A stretch of DNA of 64,000 nucleotides from an uncultured Spirochaetaceae bacterium (GCA_944389975.1 CALXOH010000020.1:1-64000); one strand, 5' to 3'; shown: positions 43,763-52,460, counted from the stretch's first letter. The notes: generated by a model from the sequence alone, not told the origin. Numbers and translations: made by a program.

Positions 43763-44113
43763 TCAGGACTCGGAAAGCGCTTTCAACACGCACCCGTCGA
43801 CGTAAGGTATCCCCTTCTTCTCCAGGTACGATCTGATCTCGTCACCCCCCGCCCCGGGCTGGATCACAACGCCTGAAAGTACAAACGGGCACGAAGACAA
43901 GAGTTCCAACCCCCTTTTGGGATTGACTACGAGGTCGAGGATGTGAAAGCCTTCGGGCACTTTGGAAATCTCCGGGTTGCTCTTGTTCACTTCATATACA
44001 TGGTACCCGTTCTCCAACAGCGCTTTCTTGATGTGGTACGCGTACTTCTCCGGGTTCCCGGTATCCCCGGCAACTATGATGTTCTTCTCTTTGAGTGCAT
44101 CGTTTACAGTCAT
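43763..44113 (-). CDS. CoA-binding domain protein (YccU-like)
   Basis: This 116-residue Rossmann-type CoA-binding protein has 'NIIVAGDTGNPEKYAYHIKKALLENGYHVYEVNKSN' (given here in parts: NIIVAGDTGNPEK and ALLENGYHVYEVN), 'GFHILDLVVNP' and 'GVVIQPGAGGDEI'. Its precise role is unknown in any organism I recall. The start at 44113 drops 18 cysteine-rich residues of the longer frame; TGGACA-18-TATATT ends six bases before this ATG with no Shine-Dalgarno. It directly abuts uup convergently. Confidence 0.86.
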   Translation of the reverse strand: MTVNDALKEKNIIVAGDTGNPEKYAYHIKKALLENGYHVYEVNKSNPEISKVPEGFHILDLVVNPKRGLELLSSCPFVLSGVVIQPGAGGDEIRSYLEKKGIPYVDGCVLKALSES

Positions 44114-44159
44114 ATGGAAAATATAGCTACAGCACGAGGAAATTGTCCAGCAGGAACTC

Positions 44160-44783
44160 TTGTACAATCCATGGGAGATGGTATTTCATAAGAAAGGAAT
44201 GAACGAAAGAAAAAGAAGCGAAAACATATCTGGAAAAAGAAAGCTTTGGACTCTCTTCAAATCATGTTTCATCATCAGCGCATGCACGTTCGGCGGCGGA
44301 ATGGTGATCATATCGATGCTCCAGAAGAAGTTCGTGGAAGAACTCAAATGGATAAGCGAGGATGAGGTGATGGACATGGTTGCGATCGCAGAGTCATCCC
44401 CCGGGGTCATGGCCGTAAACACTTCGATAATAATCGGGTACAAGATCGCAGGAGTAAAGGGGGCACTCCTTACAGTATTGGGAACGATACTTCCGCCGAT
44501 GGTGATACTCTCCGTCATATCACTCTTCTACGTCCAGTTCAGGAGCAACAGGATTGTTGCACTGGTTTTGAAAGGCATGCAGGCGGGAGTTGCCGCAGTG
44601 ATGATAAACGTGACGATCACGATGTGTCTGAACGTACTGAAGGACAAAAGGCTCTCAAGCATGCTGATGCTCGTGGCGGCGGCTGTAGCTGCAGTAGTGT
44701 TCAAAGTCGACATAATCGTGTTGATCATCATATCCGGGATAATCGGAGGATTGTTGAACATCAGGAAGGAGGAGAGCGCATGA
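44160..44783 (+). CDS. Chromate transporter family protein, subunit 1
   Basis: A short CHR protein of up to 207 residues with about six membrane segments; 'CTFGGGMVIISMLQKKFVEE', 'DMVAIAESSPGVMAVNTSIIIGY' and 'VLGTILPPMVILS' are family motifs. It pairs with the next gene to make a heteromeric transporter equivalent to one full ChrA. The start is unsettled: TTG 44160, ATG 44178 and ATG 44199 are in frame and none has a well-spaced Shine-Dalgarno; TACAAT at 44163-44168 is a candidate -10, which would favour 44178 or 44199. Confidence 0.85.
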   Translation: MYNPWEMVFHKKGMNERKRSENISGKRKLWTLFKSCFIISACTFGGGMVIISMLQKKFVEELKWISEDEVMDMVAIAESSPGVMAVNTSIIIGYKIAGVKGALLTVLGTILPPMVILSVISLFYVQFRSNRIVALVLKGMQAGVAAVMINVTITMCLNVLKDKRLSSMLMLVAAAVAAVVFKVDIIVLIIISGIIGGLLNIRKEESA

Positions 44784-45352
44784 TTCTTCCAAGCCTTGCA
44801 AAAACATTTTTTCTGATAGGGCTGTTCAGCTTCGGCGGCGGTTACGGCTCGATGGAACTGATCAGGAGCAAAGTGGTGACTGAAAACAGCTGGATGACCA
44901 ATGCAGAGTTTACAGACATAATATCGATTGCCGAAATGACGCCTGGGCCGCTGGGGATAAACATCGCATCGTTTGTAGGAACGCGTACCGGAGGGATTCC
45001 CGGAACGCTATGTGCCACGATTTCGTACGTACTCCCCGCCGTGATCGTAGTGGGCATCCTCTCTAAAGTTTATTTCAAATACAGGAACCTCAACGGAGTG
45101 CAAGGTGTGTTGAAAGGGCTGAGGCCTGCAGTTGCGGCGATGGTTCTTGCAGCTGCGATAACGCTGACTGCGACAGCGTGGTGGGGAGGGGTTTCCAACA
45201 TCGCAAAGGAAAGCACGAACTACGTTGCGATCCCGATATCGATCGTGATGTTGATACTCCTCAGAAAGAAATTGATAGCCCCCATCCCCGCTATACTCTC
45301 AAGCGGGATCATAGGGGCCCTGTTATATTTTCTCCTGGGAGTCGAGGCGTGA
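44780..45352 (+). CDS. Chromate transporter family protein, subunit 2
   Basis: This 190-residue CHR protein has about six membrane segments. It has 'LFSFGGGYGSMELIRSKVV', 'DIISIAEMTPGPLGINIASFVG' and 'GVLKGLRPAVAAMVLAA'. The ATG overlaps the stop of subunit 1 (ATGA) and AAGGAGGAG is ideally placed. Despite the family name, physiological substrates of two-gene CHR systems are generally undetermined. It ends one base before hisIE, converging on the his operon with no terminator between. Confidence 0.88.
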   Translation: MILPSLAKTFFLIGLFSFGGGYGSMELIRSKVVTENSWMTNAEFTDIISIAEMTPGPLGINIASFVGTRTGGIPGTLCATISYVLPAVIVVGILSKVYFKYRNLNGVQGVLKGLRPAVAAMVLAAAITLTATAWWGGVSNIAKESTNYVAIPISIVMLILLRKKLIAPIPAILSSGIIGALLYFLLGVEA

Positions 45353-45353
45353 A

Positions 45354-45893
45354 TCACCTCTTGTGCCTTCCCTTCAGGACAGTTGAGACATCGTCCAGAG
45401 AAAACCCTTTCTCCACCAGAAGCACAAGGTAGTGGTACATCAGGTCGGCAGCCTCACCCAAAAACAGTTCGGGGTTGTCGTCCTTTGCTTCTATCACGAC
45501 TTCCGTGGCCTCTTCCCCTACTTTCTGAGCGATCCTGTTGATCCCTCTGGAAAAGAGCTTATTCGTGTAAGAGCCCTCCTGCGGGTGCTCCTTTCTATCG
45601 CGGATGACAGACTCAAGGTATGAAAGAAAGCCTGTTGCATCCTCTTTCCCCGGATCGTCATCCTCCATATAGAGCGTCTTTCCGATCCCGGACGGGACTA
45701 CCTTCACAAGAACGCTTTTCCCGTCGCTTGACTCGAGAGACTCCCTGATCGAAAGCTTTCCCAGGTCCGGCACCGAAAGCGCGATCACGCCCTCTTTACG
45801 GGCATCATCAAGCTCAGCCCTCTCCATCTCGAGGACACCGACAGCCTTCAATGTAATTGCATCCTGAATCAGGACAATGACATCTTTTTCCAT
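45354..45893 (-). CDS. hisIE: HisIE: phosphoribosyl-ATP pyrophosphatase with degenerate HisI domain
   Basis: The C-terminal 90 residues are a clear HisE: 'EGSYTNKLFSRGINRIAQKVGEEATEVVIEAKDD' (in parts: GSYTNKLFSRG, KVGEEATEVVIEA) and 'GEAADLMYHYLVLL'. The N-terminal 80 residues follow the HisI fold pattern ('VIVLIQDAITLKAVGVLEM') but lack the WxKGETSG loop, the DCDxD magnesium site and the cysteines of the zinc site. The phosphoribosyl-AMP cyclohydrolase step is therefore not obviously encoded here. It is the last gene of the his operon. Confidence 0.88.
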   Translation of the reverse strand: MEKDVIVLIQDAITLKAVGVLEMERAELDDARKEGVIALSVPDLGKLSIRESLESSDGKSVLVKVVPSGIGKTLYMEDDDPGKEDATGFLSYLESVIRDRKEHPQEGSYTNKLFSRGINRIAQKVGEEATEVVIEAKDDNPELFLGEAADLMYHYLVLLVEKGFSLDDVSTVLKGRHKR

Positions 45894-45904
45894 TTTCTTT
45901 CCTC

Positions 45905-46666
45905 CTATCTGACGCTGATACCTTCATCCCGAAGGTATGATTTGAGTTCCTGTATTCCGATCTCCCCGTAGTGGAATACAGAAGCGGCAAGGGCTGCGTC
46001 TGCCATTCCCTCGGTAAACACTTTTTTGAAATCCTCTTTCTTCCCCGCGCCCCCTGATGCGATCACAGGAATCGAGAGAGACGTGGAAAGAAGCTTTGTA
46101 ATTCCATTGTCAAAGCCATCTTTGGTCCCATCCTTCTCCATCGAGGTAAGAAGGATCTCTCCTGCTCCCATCTTCTCACCTTGGAGCGCCCACGAAAGTA
46201 CATCAATGCCCGTTTTCGTCCTACCTCCGTCAACCATGACTTCATAGAGCGATGGAAGCGAAGGGTTTCTCCGCGCATCGATTGCAAGAACGACGCACTG
46301 GCTTCCGAAGCGGGATGACAAGGATGCGATCAGTTCGGGAGAACGCACGGCAGATGAGTTTATCGATATCTTGTCAGCACCTGCATCGAGTATCCTCTTC
46401 ACGTCATCCTCGGTTTTTATCCCGCCTCCGACAGTGAAAGGGATTGAAAGGACCCGGGATGCCTCCCTGACGAGGGAAACCATCGTCTTACGGGCTTCCA
46501 CCGTTGCCGTTATATCCAAAAACACAAGTTCGTCAGCACCTTCGTCTGAATAACGCGATGCCATCTCGATCACCGATCCCGCGTCGCGGAGGGATGTGAA
46601 GTTCACACCCTTCACAGTCCGTCCATCCTTCACGTCAAGACATGGGATTATACGTTTTGCAAGCAT
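45905..46666 (-). CDS. hisF: Imidazole glycerol phosphate synthase, cyclase subunit
   Basis: This 253-residue (beta-alpha)8 barrel has '[19 protein letters not shown]' with the first catalytic aspartate and '[10 protein letters not shown]' with the second. '[14 protein letters not shown]' and '[14 protein letters not shown]' are the phosphate-binding loops. With HisH it converts PRFAR to imidazole glycerol phosphate and AICAR, the latter feeding purine synthesis. The start overlaps the hisA end by 19 bases. Confidence 0.97.
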   Translation of the reverse strand: MLAKRIIPCLDVKDGRTVKGVNFTSLRDAGSVIEMASRYSDEGADELVFLDITATVEARKTMVSLVREASRVLSIPFTVGGGIKTEDDVKRILDAGADKISINSSAVRSPELIASLSSRFGSQCVVLAIDARRNPSLPSLYEVMVDGGRTKTGIDVLSWALQGEKMGAGEILLTSMEKDGTKDGFDNGITKLLSTSLSIPVIASGGAGKKEDFKKVFTEGMADAALAASVFHYGEIGIQELKSYLRDEGISVR

Positions 46667-47373
46667 TCAGCCTCCTTCATCTCTTTGATCGTGATTCTCC
46701 CTTCGTAGTAAGCTTTGCCGACGATCACGCCGCCCAGTCCTGCGGCAGTAAGGTCAACAAGGTCCTTGAAAGATGAAACACCCCCTGATGCGATCAGGAA
46801 AACATCGGGAACCGATGACAATATCTTCTTGTAAAGATCCGTCGAAGGTCCTGAAAGCATTCCATCCCTTGCTATATCCGTCACTGTCGCATACCTGAGT
46901 CCCGACTCGACATACCCTTTGATGAATGGAATGCCTTCGATCCTGCTCTTTTCCCTCCATCCGGATAGCGCTACATATCCTTCGCTGAGATCTGCAGAGA
47001 GTATTATGCTTCCCGGCATCTTTCTCGCCCAAGAAAGGATATCTTCCCTCTTTTCCACGGCAAGTGAGCCGATGTTCACTTTCTTTGCGCCAGCGTTCAG
47101 GAATGAGATGTAATCATCCTCGCTCCTCACTCCTCCACCTGCATCCACTGAAAGGGATGTCGATCTGGCGATTTTCTCGATCACCCGAAGGTTGCATCCT
47201 CTTTTGAACGCCCGGTCCAGATCGACTACGTGGAGGTGCTCCAACCCCCCGTCCTCGAAAGCTTTTGCAACCTCCACGGGGTCATCCGAATAGCTCTTGA
47301 CGCTCCCGATCTCCCCTTTCTCAAGACGCACGATCTTTCCGTCTATGATGTCTATTGCAGGAAATACGATCAT
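46648..47373 (-). CDS. hisA: ProFAR isomerase
   Basis: This 241-residue barrel enzyme isomerises ProFAR to PRFAR. '[19 protein letters not shown]' has the catalytic aspartate, followed by '[10 protein letters not shown]', '[12 protein letters not shown]' and '[16 protein letters not shown]' with the second aspartate. I start at 47373, where the ATG overlaps the hisH stop by four bases; the longer frame adds 35 residues running back through hisH. Confidence 0.96.
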   Translation of the reverse strand: MIVFPAIDIIDGKIVRLEKGEIGSVKSYSDDPVEVAKAFEDGGLEHLHVVDLDRAFKRGCNLRVIEKIARSTSLSVDAGGGVRSEDDYISFLNAGAKKVNIGSLAVEKREDILSWARKMPGSIILSADLSEGYVALSGWREKSRIEGIPFIKGYVESGLRYATVTDIARDGMLSGPSTDLYKKILSSVPDVFLIASGGVSSFKDLVDLTAAGLGGVIVGKAYYEGRITIKEMKEAECLQNV

Positions 47374-47957
47374 AGTTCGATGAACCTCCTCAGTATCCCG
47401 AGCCCCACGCCTGCGCTCTTTTCGGGGTGGAATTGCACTCCGTAAAAGTTTTCTTTCTCCAATGCAGATGAAAAACAAAGCCCGTCGTACCTTGTACTTG
47501 CACTCGTATTCTCCGAATAGGGCACGTAATACGAATGTACGAAGTAAACGTACTCTTCATCAGAAGTCGGAGCAAAAAGCCTTCCTGATGTGTTTTCAAG
47601 TGTGTTCCACCCGACGTGCGGGATCTTGTATCCCCTGTCCTTCGGAAAGAGCTTCACCCTCTCTGGAAATATGCCAAGGCAAGGGACATCCCCCTCCTCA
47701 GAGAACGAACACATCAGTTGCATTCCGAGGCATATCCCGAGGAACGGACGCTTGAGGGATCTTATGACATCCTTCAGCCCGGATTTCTCCAAATCAGCCA
47801 TAGCACTCGACGCCTCCCCGACTCCGGGAAAGATCACGTGGCTTGCCCTTTCTATCTCATCCTTATCTGCAGTAAGGCGGGCATCCGCTCCGATTTTGAA
47901 AAGCGCGTTCATTATCGAAGTGACGTTACCCGCGCCGTATCTTATAACAGCTATCAC
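47370..47957 (-). CDS. hisH: Imidazole glycerol phosphate synthase, glutamine amidotransferase subunit
   Basis: The 195 residues form a class I glutaminase that feeds ammonia to HisF. The nucleophile is in 'FLGICLGMQLM' (about residue 77) and the His-Glu pair is in 'GVQFHPEKS'. 'VIRYGAGNVTSIMNAL' is the HisH N-terminus. The start overlaps the hisB stop by four bases. Confidence 0.96.
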   Translation of the reverse strand: MIAVIRYGAGNVTSIMNALFKIGADARLTADKDEIERASHVIFPGVGEASSAMADLEKSGLKDVIRSLKRPFLGICLGMQLMCSFSEEGDVPCLGIFPERVKLFPKDRGYKIPHVGWNTLENTSGRLFAPTSDEEYVYFVHSYYVPYSENTSASTRYDGLCFSSALEKENFYGVQFHPEKSAGVGLGILRRFIEL

Positions 47958-49096
47958 AATACCCCCTTTGTGCTTTGCACCCTGTCATCCCCGGGGATTC
48001 TCTTCACTGCCTTTCTCATGGCACGTGCAAATGCCTTGAAAAGAGCCTCGGCTGTGTGGTGGCTGTCACCACCCTTTCTTGCGCTCAAGTAAAGATTGCA
48101 CCTGGCGGCAGATGAGAACGATCGGAAGAAATGTCTCACGAGCTCGGTCGGGAAAGACCCGATGTACGGGAATGTGAACTCCACGTCGAATATGAACTCG
48201 GGACGGGAAGAGAAATCTATGGCGCAAGTTGCAACGGTGTCATCCATCATCAGCACTTCAAAGCCGTATCGCTCGATCCCTCTTTTATCCCCCAGCGCAG
48301 TAAGAACTGCACTACCCAATGCGAGCGCAACATCCTCGACAGTGTGATGGAAATCCACATCCAGATCCCCTTTCACCTCACCTTTTGCATCAAAGCGGGA
48401 ATGCCTTACAACTTGGTCAAGCATATGGTCGAAGAACGGGATTTTCGTCTCGATCCGCCCTTCCCCCGTGCCGTCGATGTCGATTGACAAGCTTATTTCG
48501 GTCTCCTTCGTGTTCCTATTTATCTCAGCACACCTATGCTTCATGCTCTCATCCGAGAGAAGGTATGATGCGATATCGAGCCACGAAGAGGTACGCAGCA
48601 CTATCGTATCCTCAAGATCCTTTGGAACCTCCCCCTCAGGCCCGTTCAAAAGGAAACCGCGGCAGTTCATGTTCCTTGCAAGTTCCATGTCGGTGAACCT
48701 GTCCCCGATTACGAATGACTTCGACATGTCGTACTCATCCGAGCGATAGCCGTCTATCATCCCTGTGGATGGTTTTCGCATCGGAGAGTTGTCCTCGGGA
48801 AGGGAGAAATCTATGTTCACGTCATCAAATATGATTCCCTCGCCGCCGAGTGTTTCGAAGATCCTCGTTGCAGGCCCTATGTAATCTTCGTACGGGAATG
48901 CGGGGGTACCCACCCCGTCCTGGTTTGATACCATCACAAACAGGTAATCGCTTCTTCTCCTTATCTCTCGCAGAGCCTCGAATACATGCGGTATGTACTC
49001 GATCTTCTCAAAACTGTCCACCTGGGTCTCCTTGACGATCACACCATCACGATCGATGAACAAAACTTTCTTCCTCTCAGTAATCTTTCCACTCAC
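47954..49096 (-). CDS. hisB: Bifunctional histidinol phosphatase / IGP dehydratase
   Basis: The 380 residues comprise an N-terminal HAD phosphatase ('LFIDRDGVIV', 'VSNQDGVGTPAF', 'SFVIGDRFTD') and a C-terminal dehydratase with its two histidine motifs, 'FHHTVEDVALALG' and 'SHHTAEALFKAF'. The HAD domain lacks the zinc-binding Cys/His loop of the enterobacterial enzyme; the equivalent 'FSLPEDNSPMRKPSTGM' resembles the version I associate with Bacteroidota HisB. The start overlaps the hisC end by 20 bases. Confidence 0.95.
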   Translation of the reverse strand: MSGKITERKKVLFIDRDGVIVKETQVDSFEKIEYIPHVFEALREIRRRSDYLFVMVSNQDGVGTPAFPYEDYIGPATRIFETLGGEGIIFDDVNIDFSLPEDNSPMRKPSTGMIDGYRSDEYDMSKSFVIGDRFTDMELARNMNCRGFLLNGPEGEVPKDLEDTIVLRTSSWLDIASYLLSDESMKHRCAEINRNTKETEISLSIDIDGTGEGRIETKIPFFDHMLDQVVRHSRFDAKGEVKGDLDVDFHHTVEDVALALGSAVLTALGDKRGIERYGFEVLMMDDTVATCAIDFSSRPEFIFDVEFTFPYIGSFPTELVRHFFRSFSSAARCNLYLSARKGGDSHHTAEALFKAFARAMRKAVKRIPGDDRVQSTKGVL

Positions 49097-50123
49097 AAAG
49101 CGCCTCCTTGAGCCTATCCATCTCAGATTCAGAACCGATCGTTATCCTGAGCGTATTCTCCAAAAGAGGCTCTGATGACCTGTTCCTGACTACTATACCT
49201 TTTGAAAGGAGATATTCATAAAGCGCTGATGCATCAAGAGTACGCACGAGTACGAAATTCGCACTTGACGGGAACACCTTTCTGACATACGGAAGCTTGG
49301 AGAGAAAAGACGAAAGGTCTTTCCTTCTTTCCCGCACCTCCCCGATCCTCTTATCGACACTCTTTTTCCCGTCGAGTGCCTTCATACCTGCAAGAAGCGA
49401 AGGATAAGAGACGTTGTAAGGTGGTTTGACCTTTGAAAAGACTTTCTGGATCTCCCCGGATGCGATCAAAATGCCGAGGCGCGCACCTGCAGCTCCATAT
49501 GCCTTTGAAAACGTACGGAGAACGCATACCCGCGGGTTTCCAGCGATCAAAGAGAATGCGCTCTCGAAATCCTCTGCAAAATCCGCGTACGCTTCATCCA
49601 CGACGGTAATCCCTTCGTTTTCGTCCGCTATTTTCTTAACTTCTGAAAGCGGATAGACCCGCCCCGTCGGATTGTTCGGGGAACATATGAATACGATCTT
49701 CGGCTTTTCCTTCTTGACCATGTCGATCACACTTTCGACATCCAAATCCAAAGAAGGAAGCAAAGGAACGTCCACAACGCCCACACCGGAAGTATTTGCA
49801 AAGACCGAATAAGTACCGTAAGTCGGACGCTCGATCATGATCTTGTCCTTTTCAGGGCGGCAGAAGATCCTGATCAGAATGTCAATGATCTCGTCAGAGC
49901 CGTTCCCGATTCCCGTCATCTGATATGGAAAGCCCATCACTTCCTCGATTTTCCGCCTCAGAAGGGACGCGGAAGGATCGGGGTATCTGTTCACACCCTC
50001 GTCAAAGCCCTCCCAGCTCTCATTCGCATCAAGGAACACATCCGCATTTCCAGAGAACTCATTCCTTGCGGAGCTGTACGGTACGAGGTTCCTGATCCAT
50101 GGGTTCATAAGTTCTTCAATCAT
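49077..50123 (-). CDS. hisC: Histidinol-phosphate aminotransferase
   Basis: This 348-residue PLP class I/II aminotransferase has 'IGNGSDEIIDILIR', 'SPNNPTGRVYPL', 'VDEAYADFAEDF' and the PLP lysine in 'RTFSKAYGAAGARLG'. It transfers the amino group from glutamate to imidazole acetol phosphate. The ATG overlaps the hisD stop by four bases. Confidence 0.96.
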   Translation of the reverse strand: MIEELMNPWIRNLVPYSSARNEFSGNADVFLDANESWEGFDEGVNRYPDPSASLLRRKIEEVMGFPYQMTGIGNGSDEIIDILIRIFCRPEKDKIMIERPTYGTYSVFANTSGVGVVDVPLLPSLDLDVESVIDMVKKEKPKIVFICSPNNPTGRVYPLSEVKKIADENEGITVVDEAYADFAEDFESAFSLIAGNPRVCVLRTFSKAYGAAGARLGILIASGEIQKVFSKVKPPYNVSYPSLLAGMKALDGKKSVDKRIGEVRERRKDLSSFLSKLPYVRKVFPSSANFVLVRTLDASALYEYLLSKGIVVRNRSSEPLLENTLRITIGSESEMDRLKEALCEWKDY

Positions 50124-51406
50124 TTTCCAACCCTCACCGAAACTGCATACGCATGCGCATCAAGCCCCTCTTTACGTGCCATCGTGGTTATCGTATCCGA
50201 AAGGCTTTCAAGACCGGCTTTTGTGATCTTCTGCACAGTCATCTTCTTTATAAACGAATCCAGGGAAACACCCGCTGAGGAACGTGCCCATCCGGATGTG
50301 GGAAGGGTATGGTTCGTGCCCGATGCATAATCCCCGGCGGACTCCGGAGTGTAACGTCCGAGGAACACGGAACCTGCGTTCTCAACCTTTTCAAGTACCG
50401 TTTCGGGGTCCTTCGTGGAGATTATGAGGTGCTCCGGAGCATATTCGTTTATGATGTGAGCCATCTCTTCCTCGGAAGAGACGAAGAACGCATGGGAGTG
50501 TGAAAGCGACGGAAGGATATACTCGTGCCTGCCGATCCTCCCCAGCTCCTCTTCGATTGCACTCTCGACTTCAGCGTGTATCGCTTCCGCTTTCCTCTTG
50601 TCTTCCGCCATTATCAAGAGGATCACCTGGCTGTCTTTCCCGTGCTCCGCCTGGGACAAGAGGTCGGCTGCCGCAAAGGATACATCGGAGGTGGAGTCGA
50701 TCGCAACCAATACCTCCGAAGGCCCTGCAAGCATGTCGATTGCACATGTCGTGGAGACAAGCTTCTTCGCTTCAGTCACGAACCTGTTCCCCGGTCCGAA
50801 TATCTTGTCGCACTTCGGAACGCTTCTTGTACCGTACGCAAGGGCTGCTATCGCATGTGCGCCCCCGGCTTTCAATACTTTCGTCACCCCTGAAATCTTT
50901 GCTGCGTACAAAATCTCAGGCGCGACCTTCCCGCCCTTTGCGGGAGTGGCGAGTATTATCTCCCTGCACCCCGCGATCGAAGCGGGGATTGCAAGCATCA
51001 GCACCGTCGAAAAGAGTGGCGCGCTTCCCCCGGGAACGTATAGGCCGACTTTGTTTATGGGAACGTTTTTCCTCCAGCAGACAACCCCTTCCGTTACCTC
51101 TACCTTTCCTTCGTCGATCATCTGGGCCGAGTGGAAACGCGTTATATTTTCCTTCGCCTCCCCAAGTGCACGCTTCAACTCTGGAGAGACAAGCTTCGAA
51201 GCCTCTTCGAACTCCTCTTCCGTGGCATATAGCGACTCCAGATCGCTTCCATCGAAAACACGGGCATATTCCTTTACCGCATCATCCCCACACTCTCTGA
51301 CAGCGGAAAGTATTTCGCTTACCCGTAAGGAGAGTGATGCATCCTCATCCATCGGGCGAGTCAGGTATTTCACATCAAAATCATCAAGTCTTATATACAT
51401 TCTCAC
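50120..51406 (-). CDS. hisD: Histidinol dehydrogenase
   Basis: The 428-residue enzyme performs the last two oxidations of histidine synthesis. 'VGLYVPGGSAPLFSTVLM', 'DMLAGPSEVLVAID', 'LLSQAEHGKDSQ' and 'NHTLPTSGWARSSAGVSLDSF' are the expected NAD, metal and substrate motifs, with the two catalytic histidines in the late 'EHL...' and 'NHTLPT' regions. The start overlaps hisG by four bases. Confidence 0.97.
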   Translation of the reverse strand: MRMYIRLDDFDVKYLTRPMDEDASLSLRVSEILSAVRECGDDAVKEYARVFDGSDLESLYATEEEFEEASKLVSPELKRALGEAKENITRFHSAQMIDEGKVEVTEGVVCWRKNVPINKVGLYVPGGSAPLFSTVLMLAIPASIAGCREIILATPAKGGKVAPEILYAAKISGVTKVLKAGGAHAIAALAYGTRSVPKCDKIFGPGNRFVTEAKKLVSTTCAIDMLAGPSEVLVAIDSTSDVSFAAADLLSQAEHGKDSQVILLIMAEDKRKAEAIHAEVESAIEEELGRIGRHEYILPSLSHSHAFFVSSEEEMAHIINEYAPEHLIISTKDPETVLEKVENAGSVFLGRYTPESAGDYASGTNHTLPTSGWARSSAGVSLDSFIKKMTVQKITKAGLESLSDTITTMARKEGLDAHAYAVSVRVGK

Positions 51407-52263
51407 TCCGTCATCTTTTCGATGTTCATCACCAGGATTCCCTCGGCTCCGAGTGCCTTCAACTTTTCAAATACGCCCCAGAACCTCTCTTCGTCGACCA
51501 CAGTCTGCACTGATACCCACGAAGAATCCAGAAGCGGGGTTACAGTCGGACTCTTCATGCTTCCGATGATCGAAGAGACTTCGGACAGCTTCTCCTTCGG
51601 AAGGTTGAAAAGTATGTATTTCTTCTTACGGGCAAGCATGACCGCATCGATCCTTTCCAAAAGCCTTCCAAGGATCTTCCTCTTTTCCCCAGGCATGTTC
51701 TTTGATGCGACCATCACTGCAGATGAGGAGTATATGCACTCGGCTTCCTCCAGCCCGTTCATCTTCAGCGTAGTACCCGTGGATACCAGATCTGCAATCG
51801 CATCGGCAATCCCTACATCGACAGTTATCTCAACCGATCCGGATACGACTACAAGCTCGGCGTTCACCCCGCGCTCCGAGAGTATCTTTGAAAGTATGTT
51901 CGGATAGGAAGTTGCAATCCTTTTCCCTTCAAGCGACTCAAGCCCCTTGTACTCGAAGCCTTTTGGGACTGCAATCGAAAGGCGGCACGATGCGAACTTC
52001 AGATTCCTGACCACGTCAAGCTCGATCTGACTCTCATCAAGTTCGTTCCTTCCCACGATCCCGATGTCGGCAACCCCGTCGTACACGTACTGGGGTATGT
52101 CGTCATCCCTGACGAAAAGGAAATCCAAGGGAAATGACGGTGAGGATGCTTTCAACACCCTCGAATCCTGATAGAAGTCGATTCCACAGGATCTGATCAT
52201 CTCAAGGCTCTTCTCCGAAAGCCTTCCGCTCTTCTGGACGGCAATGCCGAGACGGTTTTCCAT
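51403..52263 (-). CDS. hisG: ATP phosphoribosyltransferase, long form
   Basis: This first committed enzyme of histidine synthesis has 286 residues. It has 'LGIAVQKSGRLSEKS' at the N-terminus, 'DIGIVGRNELDE', and the PRPP loop around 'DLVSTGTTLKMNGL'. The final 80 residues form the HisG_C regulatory domain that binds histidine, so no HisZ is needed. AGGAGGAG precedes the ATG by six bases. It lies immediately behind the attenuator terminator. Confidence 0.96.
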   Translation of the reverse strand: MENRLGIAVQKSGRLSEKSLEMIRSCGIDFYQDSRVLKASSPSFPLDFLFVRDDDIPQYVYDGVADIGIVGRNELDESQIELDVVRNLKFASCRLSIAVPKGFEYKGLESLEGKRIATSYPNILSKILSERGVNAELVVVSGSVEITVDVGIADAIADLVSTGTTLKMNGLEEAECIYSSSAVMVASKNMPGEKRKILGRLLERIDAVMLARKKKYILFNLPKEKLSEVSSIIGSMKSPTVTPLLDSSWVSVQTVVDEERFWGVFEKLKALGAEGILVMNIEKMTE

Positions 52264-52286
52264 ACTCTCCTCCTGAGCTTGGGTTA

Positions 52287-52316
52287 TAAAAAAAGACCTC
52301 CGCCAATCGGAGGCCC
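52287..52316 (-). terminator. his attenuator terminator
   Basis: On the minus strand GCCTCCG-ATTGG-CGGAGGT forms a stem of six GC-rich pairs plus a G-U pair, followed immediately by seven Ts. It lies between the leader peptide and hisG, 24 bases before the hisG ATG, and is a canonical intrinsic terminator. A second hairpin upstream, ATCATG-ATAAGC-CATGAT (52336-52352), lies just past the His codons and overlaps the leader stop; its 3' arm can alternatively pair with the His codon run. Confidence 0.85.
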
Positions 52317-52345
52317 AATATCAATAAAGAACCCATCATGGCTTA

Positions 52346-52390
52346 TCATGATTCAGATAGGCAATGATGATGTCCGTTCATTCTTTCCAT
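52346..52390 (-). CDS. hisL: his leader peptide
   Basis: A 14-codon frame between the his promoter and the attenuator encodes MERMNGHHHCLSES with three consecutive histidine codons (CAT CAT CAT). Its stop lies within the first hairpin. This is the arrangement of classical his attenuation: ribosome stalling at His codons when charged tRNA-His is scarce would favour read-through. The ATG is six bases after the TAATGT -10, so the leader would be read from an almost leaderless transcript end. An internal ATG (52381) is an alternative start. Confidence 0.8.
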   Translation of the reverse strand: MERMNGHHHCLSES

Positions 52391-52396
52391 ATGCCA

Positions 52397-52454
52397 ACAT
52401 TAACGCAAGAGGTATGCAAAGTCAATTGTTTCAAATCCCCTTATCTGATAATGT
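52397..52454. promoter_or_regulatory. Mirror-image divergent promoters, his operon / ACT-UPF0210
   Basis: Minus strand: TTGACT (52420-52425), 17-base spacer, TAATGT (52397-52402), then six bases, then the leader ATG. Plus strand: TTGTTT (52426-52431), 17-base spacer, TAATGT (52449-52454), then six bases, then the ACT gene ATG. The -35 boxes abut without overlap, and the spacers, the -10 sequence and the distance to ATG are identical on both sides. Both transcripts are predicted to begin at or next to the start codon. Confidence 0.8.
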
Positions 52455-52460
52455 CAGTTT

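Noticed and set aside
50500-51569. Long plus-strand frames across hisD
   Set aside because: Antisense to hisD with Ser/Arg-rich composition; codon use unlike neighbours.
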